64,000 nt of DNA from contig LN483072.1 of the NCBI GenBank assembly GCA_900016675.1, forward strand, positions 558,001-622,000, given 5' to 3'. The notes below the pieces were generated by a model. The model was not told the DNA's origin, searched no databases, and was given only the letters and a program-made list of their open reading frames with translations. Positions 43,626-52,553 of the stretch are shown piece after piece; the first letter of the stretch is position 1; every line of letters begins with the position of its first letter. This DNA comes from Arthrobacter saudimassiliensis (GTDB lineage Bacteria; Actinomycetota; Actinomycetes; Actinomycetales; Micrococcaceae). A program made the position numbers and the translations under genes.

Positions 43626-46151
43626 TCAGGATTCCTTGGTCAGCGGAGCGTAGCGCAGCAGCAGCCGCTTCTCGCCGGCGTCGAACTTCACCTTTGCCAC
43701 CGTCTTGTCGCCGCTGCCCTCCACGGAGAGGACCACACCGCGCCCGAAGCTGTTGTGGTTGACCTTGTCCCCCACCACCACGGAGATGACCTCCTTCTGC
43801 GGCTGCACCCGGCCGATGGCCTTGGCCTTGGCCACCGGCGGCACCGGATCACCGGTCGCGGCGCTGGATCCGGCACCCCACCAGGACCCGCCGTAGCGGC
43901 TGCCCGTTGAGGAGATGGACCCGCCCCCGCCCCAGGCCGGGCGGTCCATGCCTTCACGCTTCCACTCGATCAGGTCGGCCGGGATTTCTCCGACGAACTG
44001 GCTGGCGGGGTTGTACTGGCTCTGGCCCCACATGCTGCGCACCTCGGAGCGGGTCAGGTAGAGCCGCTGCCGCGCGCGGGTGAGCCCGACGTACGCGAGC
44101 CGCCGTTCCTCCGCCAGCTCGGCGGGGTCGGTGGCGGAGCGCTGGTGCGGGAAGATGCCCTGTTCCATGCCGGTGAGGAAGACGACGGGGAATTCCAGGC
44201 CCTTGGCGGTGTGCAGGGTCATGAGGGTGACCACGCCCTGCCGCCTGGATTCCTCCACGGCGGCGGCGACCTCCTCGGCGGAGTCGGCGGGGGCGTCGGG
44301 CACCTGGTCGGCGTCGGCGACCAGCGAGACCTGTTCCAGGAACTGCTCCAGGGTGCCTTCGGGGTTTTCCCGTTCGTATTCGCGCACGACGGCGACCAGC
44401 TCGGCCAGGTTCTCCACCCGGGACTCGTCCTGCGGATCACCGCTGGAACGCAGCTGCGCCAGGTAGCCGGTCTGTTCCAGCACGGCCTCCAGCGCGGCGG
44501 ACGCGCCCGAGCCCGACGCCACCTCGGCGAGGTCGTCGATCAGCTTGACGAAACCGTTGACGCTGTTGAGCGAGCGGGTGGCCAGGCCGGGGGCCTCGTC
44601 GGCGCGGCGCAGGGCGGCCATGAAGGAGATGCGTTCGCGTTCGGCCAGCGCGGCGACGGCGTACTCGGCCCGGTCGCCGATGCCGCGCTTGGGTTCGTTG
44701 AGGATCCGGCGCAGGTTCACGACGTCGTCCTGGTTGACCAGCACGCGCAGGTAGGCCAGCGCGTCCTTGATTTCCTTGCGCTCGTAGAACCGGGTCCCGC
44801 CGACCACCTTGTACGGCAGCCCGACCCGGACCAGGACGTCCTCCAGGGAGCGGGACTGGGCGTTGGTGCGGTAGAAGATCGCGACGTCGCCCGGGCGCAG
44901 GTTGTCCTCGTCCTGCAGCCGGTCGATCTCCTCGGCGATGAAGCGGGCCTCTTCGTGCTCGTTCTCGCCGACGTAGCCGATGATCCGGTGCCCGGCGCCC
45001 TCGGCGGTCCAGAGTTTTTTCTCCGGCCGGTTCGGATTGCGGGAGATCACGGCGTTCGCGGCGTTGAGGATGGTCTGCGTGGAGCGGTAGTTCTGCTCGA
45101 GCAGGATCGTCCGGGCCTGCGGGTAGTCCTTCTCGAAGTCGTTGATGTTGCGCACGTCGGCGCCGCGGAAGGCGTAGATGGACTGGTCGGAGTCGCCGAC
45201 GACGGTCAGTTCGGCCGGCGGGATCGCCTCGCCGTCGTGCCCTGCCGCCTCGTCGGCGGGGGTCCCGGCGCCCACCAGTTCGCGGACGAGGGCGTACTGG
45301 GCGTGGTTGGTGTCCTGGTATTCGTCCACCAGCACGTGCCGGAAGCGCCGGCGGTAGTACTCGGCCACGCCGGGGAAGGCCCGGAACATGAACACGGTCT
45401 GGGCGATCAGGTCGTCGAAGTCATAGGCGTTGGCCTGCCGCATGCGCTCGGTGTAGCCGCGGTAGACCTCGGCCACGGCCGTTTCGAACGGGTCGGACAG
45501 GTTGGCCGTGGCGGCGAAGGACTCGTCGTCGATCAGTTCGTTCTTGAGCGTGGAGATCCTGTTCGCGATGGCCTTGGGCGTGAACCTCTTCGGATCCAGG
45601 TCCAGCCCGCGGGCCACCAGGGTGATCAGCCGCAGCGTATCCGCCGAGTCGTAGATGGAGAAATTGGAGTTCATGCCCACGGCCTTGGCCTCGCGGCGCA
45701 GGATCCGCACGCAGGAGGAGTGGAAGGTGGAGATCCACATGCTCTGCGCGGCCGGGCCGATCAGGGCCTCGATCCGTTCGCGCATTTCGGCGGCGGCCTT
45801 GTTGGTGAAGGTGATGGCCAGGACCTGCCCGGGCCGGGCCCGCCCGGTGGCGAGCAGGTGCGCGATCCGGTGCGTCAGGACGCGGGTCTTGCCCGAGCCG
45901 GCGCCGGCGACGATCAGCAGCGGCGAGCCGGCGTGCTTCACCGCCTCCTCCTGCTGGGGGTTCAGTCCCTCGAGCAGCTCCGCGGCACGGGCTTCGTCGA
46001 CGCGGTGCCCTGCGGAACCTGCACGGGCGGCGGAGGGCCCGCCGTCAGCGGGGTTCCCTCCCGCCGGGCCGCCCTTGCCCCGCCGGGCATCCTTGGTCTC
46101 GGGATCGTCTTTGGCGGGCGCGGCGAAGTAGGGATCGAAGAGAAAGTCCAT
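43626..46151 (-). CDS. pcrA: ATP-dependent DNA helicase PcrA/UvrD
   Basis: 841-residue superfamily 1A helicase. Motif I is VAGAGSGKTRVL near 79-90, motif II DEYQDTNHAQY, motif III VVGDSDQSIYAFRGAD, motif V VTLMTLHTAKGLEFPVVF and motif VI VGLTRARQRLYL. The C-terminal segment KVNHNSFGRGVVLSVEG is the RNA-polymerase-interacting Tudor-like domain of PcrA/UvrD1. An extra N-terminal stretch of about 60 Gly/Ala/Arg-rich residues precedes the helicase core. It acts in nucleotide excision repair and in clearing RNA polymerase and recombination intermediates. There is no ribosome binding site; a TAGACT box lies 16 bp before the ATG, so the leader is four bases or fewer. Confidence 0.94.
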   Translation of the reverse strand: MDFLFDPYFAAPAKDDPETKDARRGKGGPAGGNPADGGPSAARAGSAGHRVDEARAAELLEGLNPQQEEAVKHAGSPLLIVAGAGSGKTRVLTHRIAHLLATGRARPGQVLAITFTNKAAAEMRERIEALIGPAAQSMWISTFHSSCVRILRREAKAVGMNSNFSIYDSADTLRLITLVARGLDLDPKRFTPKAIANRISTLKNELIDDESFAATANLSDPFETAVAEVYRGYTERMRQANAYDFDDLIAQTVFMFRAFPGVAEYYRRRFRHVLVDEYQDTNHAQYALVRELVGAGTPADEAAGHDGEAIPPAELTVVGDSDQSIYAFRGADVRNINDFEKDYPQARTILLEQNYRSTQTILNAANAVISRNPNRPEKKLWTAEGAGHRIIGYVGENEHEEARFIAEEIDRLQDEDNLRPGDVAIFYRTNAQSRSLEDVLVRVGLPYKVVGGTRFYERKEIKDALAYLRVLVNQDDVVNLRRILNEPKRGIGDRAEYAVAALAERERISFMAALRRADEAPGLATRSLNSVNGFVKLIDDLAEVASGSGASAALEAVLEQTGYLAQLRSSGDPQDESRVENLAELVAVVREYERENPEGTLEQFLEQVSLVADADQVPDAPADSAEEVAAAVEESRRQGVVTLMTLHTAKGLEFPVVFLTGMEQGIFPHQRSATDPAELAEERRLAYVGLTRARQRLYLTRSEVRSMWGQSQYNPASQFVGEIPADLIEWKREGMDRPAWGGGGSISSTGSRYGGSWWGAGSSAATGDPVPPVAKAKAIGRVQPQKEVISVVVGDKVNHNSFGRGVVLSVEGSGDKTVAKVKFDAGEKRLLLRYAPLTKES

Positions 46152-46213
46152 GGTGGGCTTAAGTCTAGGCGCTGCCCCTGACGCTTTGCTGGGCGGATGC
46201 GGCCCGGTGCGGT

Positions 46214-47008
46214 TCAGCCCACCAGGGCGCTGCGGATCTCACGGACCGCGGCCCGGCCGCCGGCGATGTGCCAGCGGAAGCCGTTGACCTCGACGACGTC
46301 GGTGGCTCCCCCGGCGGCGAGCACGATCGCCTTTCCCGGCAGCCAGTCCCATTCGGGGCAGCTGTGCTGGAACCAGGCGCCGAGCCGGCCGGAGGCCACC
46401 GACCCCAGGTCGCAGGAGCCCGAGCCCAGCATCCGGATGGTCGCGGTCCGGGAGGCGGCGCGGGCCCACGGCTCCGCCACCTCGGGCCGCGGCAGCCACG
46501 TGGGGTGGAGGTAGCTGCCGGCCGATATCCGGTCCAGGGGAGCGTCGTCCATCACCAGGGCGCCGCCGTTGAGGGTGGCCGGCCGGCCGACGCCGCCGAG
46601 GTAGAGCCGGTCCTCCTGCGGCTGGTAGACGGCGCCGAGCAGGGCCCCGGGGTCGCCGTCGAGCGGGGCGGTGTCGTCGCTGCGCAGGGCGAGCGCGGAG
46701 CACCAGTAGGTGGAGCCGGACGAGAAGTTGTAGGTGCCGTCCACCGGGTCGATCACCCAGGACCGGCCGGAGCTGCCGCGCACGCTGGCGCCCTCCTCGC
46801 CCACGATGCCGTCCTCGGGGCGCAGCGCGCGCAGCCGTTCGACTATGAGTTTTTCCGCGGCGTGGTCCGCGGCGGTGACGACGTCGGACACGGAGGTTTT
46901 CTGCTGCACGTCCAGTCCGCCGCCGCGCATGCGCAGGGCAAGCTGCCCGGCTTCACGGACCAGGTCGGCGGCAAGGTCGAAGTCTTCGCGGCTCGGGGTC
47001 AGGCTCAT
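46214..47008 (-). CDS. Inositol monophosphatase family protein
   Basis: 264-residue Mg2+-dependent phosphatase. Metal ligands are in GEEGA, WVIDPVDGTYNF and the C-terminal EWDWLPGKAI block, with the Lys-Thr-Ser loop QKTSVSDVVTAADHAAE near 36-52. In actinobacteria family members hydrolyse inositol-1-phosphate, histidinol phosphate (HisN) or act on other small phosphates; the sequence does not decide. A TAGGCT -10 box ends six bases before the ATG, so it is probably leaderless. It is divergent from the small membrane protein gene, also likely leaderless. Confidence 0.88.
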   Translation of the reverse strand: MSLTPSREDFDLAADLVREAGQLALRMRGGGLDVQQKTSVSDVVTAADHAAEKLIVERLRALRPEDGIVGEEGASVRGSSGRSWVIDPVDGTYNFSSGSTYWCSALALRSDDTAPLDGDPGALLGAVYQPQEDRLYLGGVGRPATLNGGALVMDDAPLDRISAGSYLHPTWLPRPEVAEPWARAASRTATIRMLGSGSCDLGSVASGRLGAWFQHSCPEWDWLPGKAIVLAAGGATDVVEVNGFRWHIAGGRAAVREIRSALVG

Positions 47009-47014
47009 GCGCCC

Positions 47015-47051
47015 AGCCTAGCGAACCGTCCTTCCGGCGTTCAGCCATACT
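47015..47051. promoter_or_regulatory. Divergent pair of leaderless-type -10 hexamers
   Basis: TAGGCT on the minus strand (47015-47020) ends six bases before the phosphatase ATG, and CATACT on the plus strand (47046-47051) ends six bases before the ATG at 47058. The whole divergent promoter fits in 49 bp. Confidence 0.5.
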
Positions 47052-47057
47052 GGAACC

Positions 47058-47699
47058 ATGTCCAAGACTCCGGCCCAGCGGGCAGCCAAGCACGGAGACC
47101 GGGCCGTTCCCGGCAAGGCCGTCCCGCCCGCCAATCCCACCGTCCAGCGCAGTCCGCAGCAGGCCCGGTCGAACGCGAACCTGATCATCATCGCGGGGGT
47201 GGTGACCGTCCTGTTCCTGTTCTGGTACTACCACCTGCTGACGCTGAACCAGATGACCCAGCTCTCCGGCGGGCTGGCCATGCCCGACTCGCTGATCGGC
47301 GGCTACGACCTGGCCTACCTTGAGTCCCTGCGCAGTGCCATGGACGCCGATGCCCTGGGCCAGCTGAGCTACCTGCATAAGACGGCCGGACTGCTCTTCC
47401 CGCTGATCTTCGGCTTCACCTGGCTGCTGCTGATCGGCCAGAACACCCAGCGCCGAACGCTCCGCTGGGTGCTCTGGTCCGCTCCGCTGCTCTTCGTGAT
47501 CGTCGATCTCTGGGAGAACGTCGCCATCGATGCGGCGCTGGGCGCCGCCGAGCTAACCGCGGGCGATGCCGCCCTGGCCGGCGGTCTCACGCTCGCCCGC
47601 TGGATCCTGCTCGGGCTCAGCCTGCTCGCTGCTGTGGCGGCCGTGTTTTCCCGCCGGGTTGGACGGCCACCAGAACTTCTCGCCCAGCAGGAAGGTTAG
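47058..47699 (+). CDS. Hypothetical membrane protein, 213 aa
   Basis: 213 residues with four predicted transmembrane segments, at about 43-62, 110-128, 138-155 and 172-192, after a basic, Pro/Gln-rich cytoplasmic N-terminus of 40 residues. No enzymatic motif is visible and I do not recognise the family. The last 147 bp overlap, antisense, the 3' end of the MMPL exporter gene, so its final helix is encoded opposite the hydrophilic tail of MMPL. It has a leaderless-type promoter. Confidence 0.75.
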   Translation: MSKTPAQRAAKHGDRAVPGKAVPPANPTVQRSPQQARSNANLIIIAGVVTVLFLFWYYHLLTLNQMTQLSGGLAMPDSLIGGYDLAYLESLRSAMDADALGQLSYLHKTAGLLFPLIFGFTWLLLIGQNTQRRTLRWVLWSAPLLFVIVDLWENVAIDAALGAAELTAGDAALAGGLTLARWILLGLSLLAAVAAVFSRRVGRPPELLAQQEG

Positions 47700-49682
47700 C
47701 GCCGGGACGATCACCGTGCGCACCACCAGCGTGTCCAGCAGGACGCCGATGGCGACCAGGATGCCGACCTGGGTGAGGGTGACCAGCGGCAGCACGCCCA
47801 GGACCACGAACACCGCCGCCAGCAGGATGCCGGCGCTGGTGATCACGCCGCCGGTGGAGCGCAGCGCCGCGAGCATGCCCTTCGGCGTGCCCATGGTGCG
47901 GGCGTTCTCCTTGGCCCGGGTGACCAGGAAGATGTTGTAGTCCACGCCCAGCGCCGACAGGAACAGGAAGGCGTACAGCAGCGTCAGCGTGTCCATGGCC
48001 GGGAAGTCCAGCACGTACTTGAACAGCAGCCAGCTCAGGCCGGCGGCCGAGAAGTTGGTCAGCAGCACGGTCACCACCAGCAGCACCGGCGCCACCAGCG
48101 CCCGCAGCAGGGCGACCAGGACCAGGAAGATCAGGATCACGACCGCGCTCACGACCAGGGTCATGTCGTGCTGGTTGGCCGCCAGCTGATCCACGCGTTC
48201 GGCGGCCTCGCCGCCCACCAGGCCGCCGTATTCGCCGTCGGCCAGGACCTCGCGCATTTCCTTGATCTGGGCGTTGGCCTCGTCGGTGCCGGCTTCGTAG
48301 CCGGTGATGACGCTCAGCTGGGTCCGGCCGTCGTGCTCCGAGCCGGGGCTGACGGAGTCGACCCCGTCCACGGACTGCAGGTCGCCGACGGCGGTGTCCA
48401 CCGAGCCGGAGTCCACGAGGACCGTCAGCGGGGTGGTGGAACCGGCGGGGAAGCCTTCCGCCAGGGTTTCCGCCGCGGTGACGGCCTGGGGCTTTTCGGT
48501 GAACTGTTCGTTCTCGCTGAGTCCGATCTGGACGTTGAACAGGGCCGCTCCCATGGCAATCAGGACGACGAGCGCCGAACCGGCGATGATCTTCGGCCGC
48601 TTGAAAGTGGCCTCGCCGAGCCGGCCCCAGAACTTGCCTTCCCGCGACGGGTCGCCGACCTTGGGCACGAACGGCCAGAACAGGCGCCGTCCGAACAGGA
48701 CCATGGCGGCCGGCAGCAGGAACAGCGCGCCGGCCATGGCCAGCACCACGCCCGTGGCGGCGGAGAAGCCGAGGCCCCGGTAGCTGAGGGTGTCGGTGAA
48801 GAGCAGGGTCAGCAGCGCCAGCACCACGGTGCCGCCGGAGGCGATGATGGCCTCCCGGGTCCGCGTGAGCGCGATGCCCATCGCCTCATAGACCGAGTCG
48901 TTGCGGCGCAGCTCCTCGCGGTAGCGGGCAATCAGCAGCAGCGCGTAGTTCGTGGCGGCGCCGAAGACCAGCACGCTGGTGATGCCGACGGCGGAGGGGT
49001 CCACCCCGATGCCGGTCAGGGGCTCCAGCACCTCCACCACGTGCAGCGCGAGCTGCTCGATGGTTGCCACGATGGCCAGGGGCACCAGCCACAGCCACGG
49101 GGAGCGGTAGGTCACGATCAGCAGCACCGCCACGATGATGGCGGTGAACAGCAGCAGCGTGAAGTTGGCTCCCGCGAAGACGCCGGCAAGATCGGCGGAG
49201 AACGCGGCCCCGCCGGTCAGTTCCGCGGTCAGCTCCTCGCCCGAGGCCTCGGAAATGACCTCGCGCAGCTCGGCGACTTCCTCCTCGACCGCGTCGCCGT
49301 TGTCGGTGGTCGCCTGCAGGGTTACCGGAACCAGCGCCACGAGGTTGTTCTCGGACACGATCGGGGGTACCTGCGCGGGAGGGGCTTCGACGCCGAACTC
49401 GGCGGCCGCCGTCGTGATGTCCCCGACGGTGGCCAGGTCCTCCTGCGCCAGCTCGCCGCCGTCGGCCCGTGAGACCACGATCAGCGCGGTGGCGTCCTGC
49501 GCATCGGGAAAGTCCTCGAGGAGCTGCTCCACCTCAGCGGACTGGTACTTGTCGCTGAGGCCGCCGACCGCGACCTCCCCGGTGTCCTGGGCCGGGATCG
49601 CGAAGGCTCCGCCGATGACGACGGCTCCCGTGATCAGCGTCGCCGCCGCGGTCTTCGCGGACCGGACTATTCCTGCAAACAT
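47553..49682 (-). CDS. MMPL/RND family exporter
   Basis: 709-residue transporter with 12 predicted transmembrane helices and two large external loops. Family marks are SALGVDYNIFLVTRAKENA in the second half and the repeated membrane module in the first (GVDPSAVGITSVLVFGAATNYALLL). Such proteins export lipids or drugs in actinobacteria. An AGGAG site six bases before the ATG fixes the start. The C-terminal 40 residues are charged and hydrophilic and overlap the convergent membrane protein gene. It is divergent from a MarR regulator, with a 9-bp-arm inverted repeat between them, so it is probably repressed and inducible. Confidence 0.9.
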   Translation of the reverse strand: MFAGIVRSAKTAAATLITGAVVIGGAFAIPAQDTGEVAVGGLSDKYQSAEVEQLLEDFPDAQDATALIVVSRADGGELAQEDLATVGDITTAAAEFGVEAPPAQVPPIVSENNLVALVPVTLQATTDNGDAVEEEVAELREVISEASGEELTAELTGGAAFSADLAGVFAGANFTLLLFTAIIVAVLLIVTYRSPWLWLVPLAIVATIEQLALHVVEVLEPLTGIGVDPSAVGITSVLVFGAATNYALLLIARYREELRRNDSVYEAMGIALTRTREAIIASGGTVVLALLTLLFTDTLSYRGLGFSAATGVVLAMAGALFLLPAAMVLFGRRLFWPFVPKVGDPSREGKFWGRLGEATFKRPKIIAGSALVVLIAMGAALFNVQIGLSENEQFTEKPQAVTAAETLAEGFPAGSTTPLTVLVDSGSVDTAVGDLQSVDGVDSVSPGSEHDGRTQLSVITGYEAGTDEANAQIKEMREVLADGEYGGLVGGEAAERVDQLAANQHDMTLVVSAVVILIFLVLVALLRALVAPVLLVVTVLLTNFSAAGLSWLLFKYVLDFPAMDTLTLLYAFLFLSALGVDYNIFLVTRAKENARTMGTPKGMLAALRSTGGVITSAGILLAAVFVVLGVLPLVTLTQVGILVAIGVLLDTLVVRTVIVPALTFLLGEKFWWPSNPAGKHGRHSSEQAEPEQDPAGERETAGQGGIARG

Positions 49683-49718
49683 GGGCTTCTCCTGATATGG
49701 GAAGATATCTCTGGTAGA

Positions 49719-49743
49719 AAGTATCTCAAAAGTAGAGATACTT
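49719..49743. promoter_or_regulatory. MarR operator between the MMPL and marR genes
   Basis: AAGTATCTC-N7-GAGATACTT has perfect 9-bp arms. It sits in the divergent promoter, and a further related palindrome AGATATCT lies at 49703-49710. This is the size and form of a MarR-dimer site. Confidence 0.75.
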
Positions 49744-49783
49744 CAATGCCGAGTGGATGCATAGCTATGTATATTTGAGGGCG

Positions 49784-50374
49784 ATGGAAGACGGACGGAG
49801 TGCGGTGGAGGACCAGCAGCGGCTGAGGTGGAACATCATCACCGCCATCAGGGGCCTGAGCCTGGACGGGCAGCGGGTGGCGGACGTCTTTGCGCACCGC
49901 AACGGGCTCAACGCGACCGATATGCGCGCGCTCGTGATGATCATGGAGGCCGAGACGACCGGCGAGCCGCTCACCGCGGGCCGGCTCAGCGCCGCCCTGG
50001 GCACGTCGTCCGGCGCCACCACTGCAGTGATCGACCGGCTGGAGCGGATCGGGCACATCCACCGGCTCAAGGGACACACTGACCGGCGCAAGGTCACGCT
50101 GCACTTCGAGCCGGTGGCCCGGGATCTCGCCGGAGCCTTCTTCGGCCCCCTCGGTTCGCTCGCGGACGGCGTCATGGACCGCTACACGGAGCAGGAGCTG
50201 GGCGTGATCCTGGATTTCCTGGTGCGGATGCGTGCCAGCTACGACCGGCATCTGCAGTCGCTGCGCGACGGCGCCGACGACGCCGCGCAGCCGCCGTCAG
50301 GCGGCGAACGGCCGGCCGGTCCGCCGAGCGGCGCGCGGGGCTCCGATGGCACGGGCCGGAACGAAAACGGGTAA
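49784..50374 (+). CDS. MarR family transcriptional regulator of the MMPL exporter
   Basis: 196-residue winged-helix protein. The recognition region GRLSAALGTSSGATTAVIDRL is at about 70-90 and the wing HTDRRKVTLHF follows; the C-terminal 35 residues are Pro/Gly-rich and disordered. The ATG at 49784 (MEDGRSAVEDQQR) is preferred over one nine codons earlier; a TATATT box lies close upstream, so the leader is very short. It is divergent from the MMPL exporter gene and the operator between them suggests control of both. Confidence 0.87.
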   Translation: MEDGRSAVEDQQRLRWNIITAIRGLSLDGQRVADVFAHRNGLNATDMRALVMIMEAETTGEPLTAGRLSAALGTSSGATTAVIDRLERIGHIHRLKGHTDRRKVTLHFEPVARDLAGAFFGPLGSLADGVMDRYTEQELGVILDFLVRMRASYDRHLQSLRDGADDAAQPPSGGERPAGPPSGARGSDGTGRNENG

Positions 50375-50403
50375 GCTGATTACCGCGCCGGCTCCACCGG
50401 CCC

Positions 50404-50477
50404 GCCTCCGTAGCTCAGTAGGATAGAGCGGCCCTCTCCTAAAGGGCAGGTCGTCGGTTCGATTCCGGCCGGGGGCA
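50404..50477 (+). tRNA. tRNA-Arg (anticodon CCT)
   Basis: Cloverleaf complete: acceptor GCCTCCG/CGGGGGC (one G-U), D arm GCTC...GAGC, anticodon stem GCCCT/AGGGC with loop CTCCTAA giving anticodon CCT, T stem GTCGG/CCGGC with TTCGATT loop, discriminator A. CCA is not encoded. It reads AGG, a rare Arg codon in this GC-rich genome. A TAAGCT -10-like box lies at 50372. The 3' end is three bases from the stop of the convergent ABC exporter gene. Confidence 0.95.
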
Positions 50478-50480
50478 CTT

Positions 50481-52412
50481 TTACTGTCCGGGCTGCGGGA
50501 CCGCAGCCGGTTCCCGCGCCCCGCCGGCATCGCTGCCGCCGTTTACCGCGTCGCCCTCGCTGAACTGGGTCCGGTACAGCTCGGCGTACCGCCCGCCGCG
50601 GGCGAGCAGATCCGCGTGCGTGCCCTGCTCGGCAATGCGCCCGCCCTCGATGACCAGGATGCGGTCCGCCGAGCGGATGGTCGACAGCCGGTGCGCGATG
50701 ACGACGGCCGTACGCCCTGCCAGCGCTTCCGTGAGCGCGGCCTGGACGGCCGCCTCCGACGTGGAATCCAGGGACGCCGTCGCCTCGTCGAGCAGCACGA
50801 TGCGCGGGCGGGCCAGCAGCAGCCGGGCAATCGTCATCCGCTGCCGTTCCCCGCCGGACAGGCGGTAGCCCCGCTCCCCCACCATCGTGTCGAGCCCGTC
50901 CGGCAGCGAACGGACCAGGTCTTCGAGCCGGGCGCGGCGCAGCGCGTCCCACAGCTCCCCGTCCGTTGCCTCCGGCCGGGCCAGGCGCAGGTTGGCGGCG
51001 ATGCTCTCGTGGAACAGGTGCCCGTCCTGGGTGACCATGCCCAGCGCGCGGCGGATGTCGGCGAAGGACAGGTCCCGCACGTCCGTGCCGCCGTAGCGGA
51101 CCGCCCCGGCGTCGACGTCGTAGAGCCGCGCCAGCAGCCCGGCGATGGTGGACTTGCCCGCACCGGAGGAGCCGACCAGGGCCACGGTCTGGCCCGGCTC
51201 CACCCGGAAGGAGATGCCGTGCAGCACCTGCTCGCCGCCGCGCGAGTCGAGCACGGCAACGTCCTCCAGCGAGGCCAGCGAGACCTTGTCGGCGGTCGGG
51301 TAGGCGAACCGCACGTCGTCGAACTCCACGCTCAGCGGCCCCTCGGGCAGCGGCGCCGGCTCCGGCTTCTCCTGGATCAGCGGCTTGAGGTCCAGGATTT
51401 CGAAGACCCGCTCGAAGCTGACCACGGCGCTCATCACTTCCACGCGGGCATTGGCCAGGGCGGTGAGCGGGGCGTAGAGGCGGGTCAGCAGCAGCGCCAG
51501 GGTCACGACGTCGCCCGTGTTCAGCCGCCCGGTAAGGGCGAACCAGCCGCCCAGCCCGTACACCAGGGCCAGGGCCAGGGCGGAGACCAGGGTCAGCGCG
51601 GTGACGAACACGGTCTGCATCATGGCGGTCTTCACGCCGATGTCGCGCACCCGGGCGGCGCGGACCGTGAACTCGGCGGATTCCTGCTCCGGGCGGCCGA
51701 ACAGCTTCACCAGGGTGGCGCCGGGGGCCGAGAACCGCTCGGTCATCTGCGTGCCCATCGATGCGTTGTGGTTCGCCGCCTCCCGGCGCAGCGCGGCCAG
51801 CCGGCCGCCCATGCGCCGGGCCGGCAGCAGGAACACCGGGAGCAGGGCCATGGCCAGCAGCGTGACCTGCCAGGAGGTGCCGAGCATGACGATCAGCGTC
51901 AGCACCAGGGACACCAGGTTCCCGACGACGCCGGAGAGGGTGCCGCTGAAGGCCTGCTGCGCGCCGATCACGTCGTTGTTGAGCCGGCTGACCAGGGCGC
52001 CGGTCCGCGTGCGGGTGAAGAAGGCCACCGGCATCCGCTGCACGTGGTCGTAGACCCGGGTCCGCAGGTCCAGGATCACGCCTTCGCCGATCCGCGCGGA
52101 GAACCAGCGGGTGGCCAGCGTGACCCCGGCGTCGGCCACCGCCACAACGGCGATCAGCAGCGCCAGCCGGACCACCGTCCCGGCCGGGCTTTCGGCGACA
52201 ATGGCATTGACGACGTCGCCGGCCAGTACCGGCGTCGCGACGGCCAGGACCGCGCCGAGCACGGAGAGCAGGACGAATCCCGCCAGCCGCCGCCGGTAGG
52301 GCCCGGCGAAATCGATGATCCGGCGCAGAGTGGCGCGGGAAATCCTGCGGTCCCCGTCGCCGGCCCGGGAGATGCGGTAAAGCGAGTTCCAGGCCGCGCC
52401 TTCCATGCTCAT
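50481..52412 (-). CDS. ABC exporter half-transporter (TMD-NBD fusion)
   Basis: 643-residue half-transporter. Six transmembrane helices span about 35-320, and the ATPase domain has Walker A VGSSGAGKSTIAGLL, signature YRLSGGERQRMTIARLL, Walker B RIVLLDEATASLD and the H-loop VIAHRLSTI. It would act as a homodimer in the MsbA/BmrA manner or pair with another half. AGGAGG lies seven bases before the first ATG (52412). It is divergent from the histidine kinase gene, which leaves open a sensor-and-pump relation. The substrate is unknown. Confidence 0.9.
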   Translation of the reverse strand: MSMEGAAWNSLYRISRAGDGDRRISRATLRRIIDFAGPYRRRLAGFVLLSVLGAVLAVATPVLAGDVVNAIVAESPAGTVVRLALLIAVVAVADAGVTLATRWFSARIGEGVILDLRTRVYDHVQRMPVAFFTRTRTGALVSRLNNDVIGAQQAFSGTLSGVVGNLVSLVLTLIVMLGTSWQVTLLAMALLPVFLLPARRMGGRLAALRREAANHNASMGTQMTERFSAPGATLVKLFGRPEQESAEFTVRAARVRDIGVKTAMMQTVFVTALTLVSALALALVYGLGGWFALTGRLNTGDVVTLALLLTRLYAPLTALANARVEVMSAVVSFERVFEILDLKPLIQEKPEPAPLPEGPLSVEFDDVRFAYPTADKVSLASLEDVAVLDSRGGEQVLHGISFRVEPGQTVALVGSSGAGKSTIAGLLARLYDVDAGAVRYGGTDVRDLSFADIRRALGMVTQDGHLFHESIAANLRLARPEATDGELWDALRRARLEDLVRSLPDGLDTMVGERGYRLSGGERQRMTIARLLLARPRIVLLDEATASLDSTSEAAVQAALTEALAGRTAVVIAHRLSTIRSADRILVIEGGRIAEQGTHADLLARGGRYAELYRTQFSEGDAVNGGSDAGGAREPAAVPQPGQ

Positions 52413-52499
52413 GGGTATGCCTCCTCGGGCGTTAAGTACTCCGTTTCAGCTTATGCCCGGCACGCGCGTGCTCCGCGCGGCGGCGGGGGAAGCCGCTGG

Positions 52500-52505
52500 T
52501 ACACT
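52500..52505 (+). promoter_or_regulatory. Candidate -10 hexamer of the histidine kinase gene
   Basis: TACACT, 49 bp before the ATG at 52554; no convincing -35 box. Confidence 0.35.
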
Positions 52506-52553
52506 TCCTATCGCCGGCCATCGTGTGTGGCGCATCACTGGAGAAAGGCCGCC

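Noticed and set aside
49757-49783. Upstream ATG as start of the MMPL-linked MarR regulator
   Set aside because: It would add nine residues (MHSYVYLRA) unlike MarR proteins, and the -10-like TATATT would then lie inside the gene.
50616-52553. Long plus-strand frame continuous with the histidine kinase
   Set aside because: The region is antisense to the ABC exporter. The kinase has its own ribosome binding site and ATG at 52554, where recognisable protein begins.
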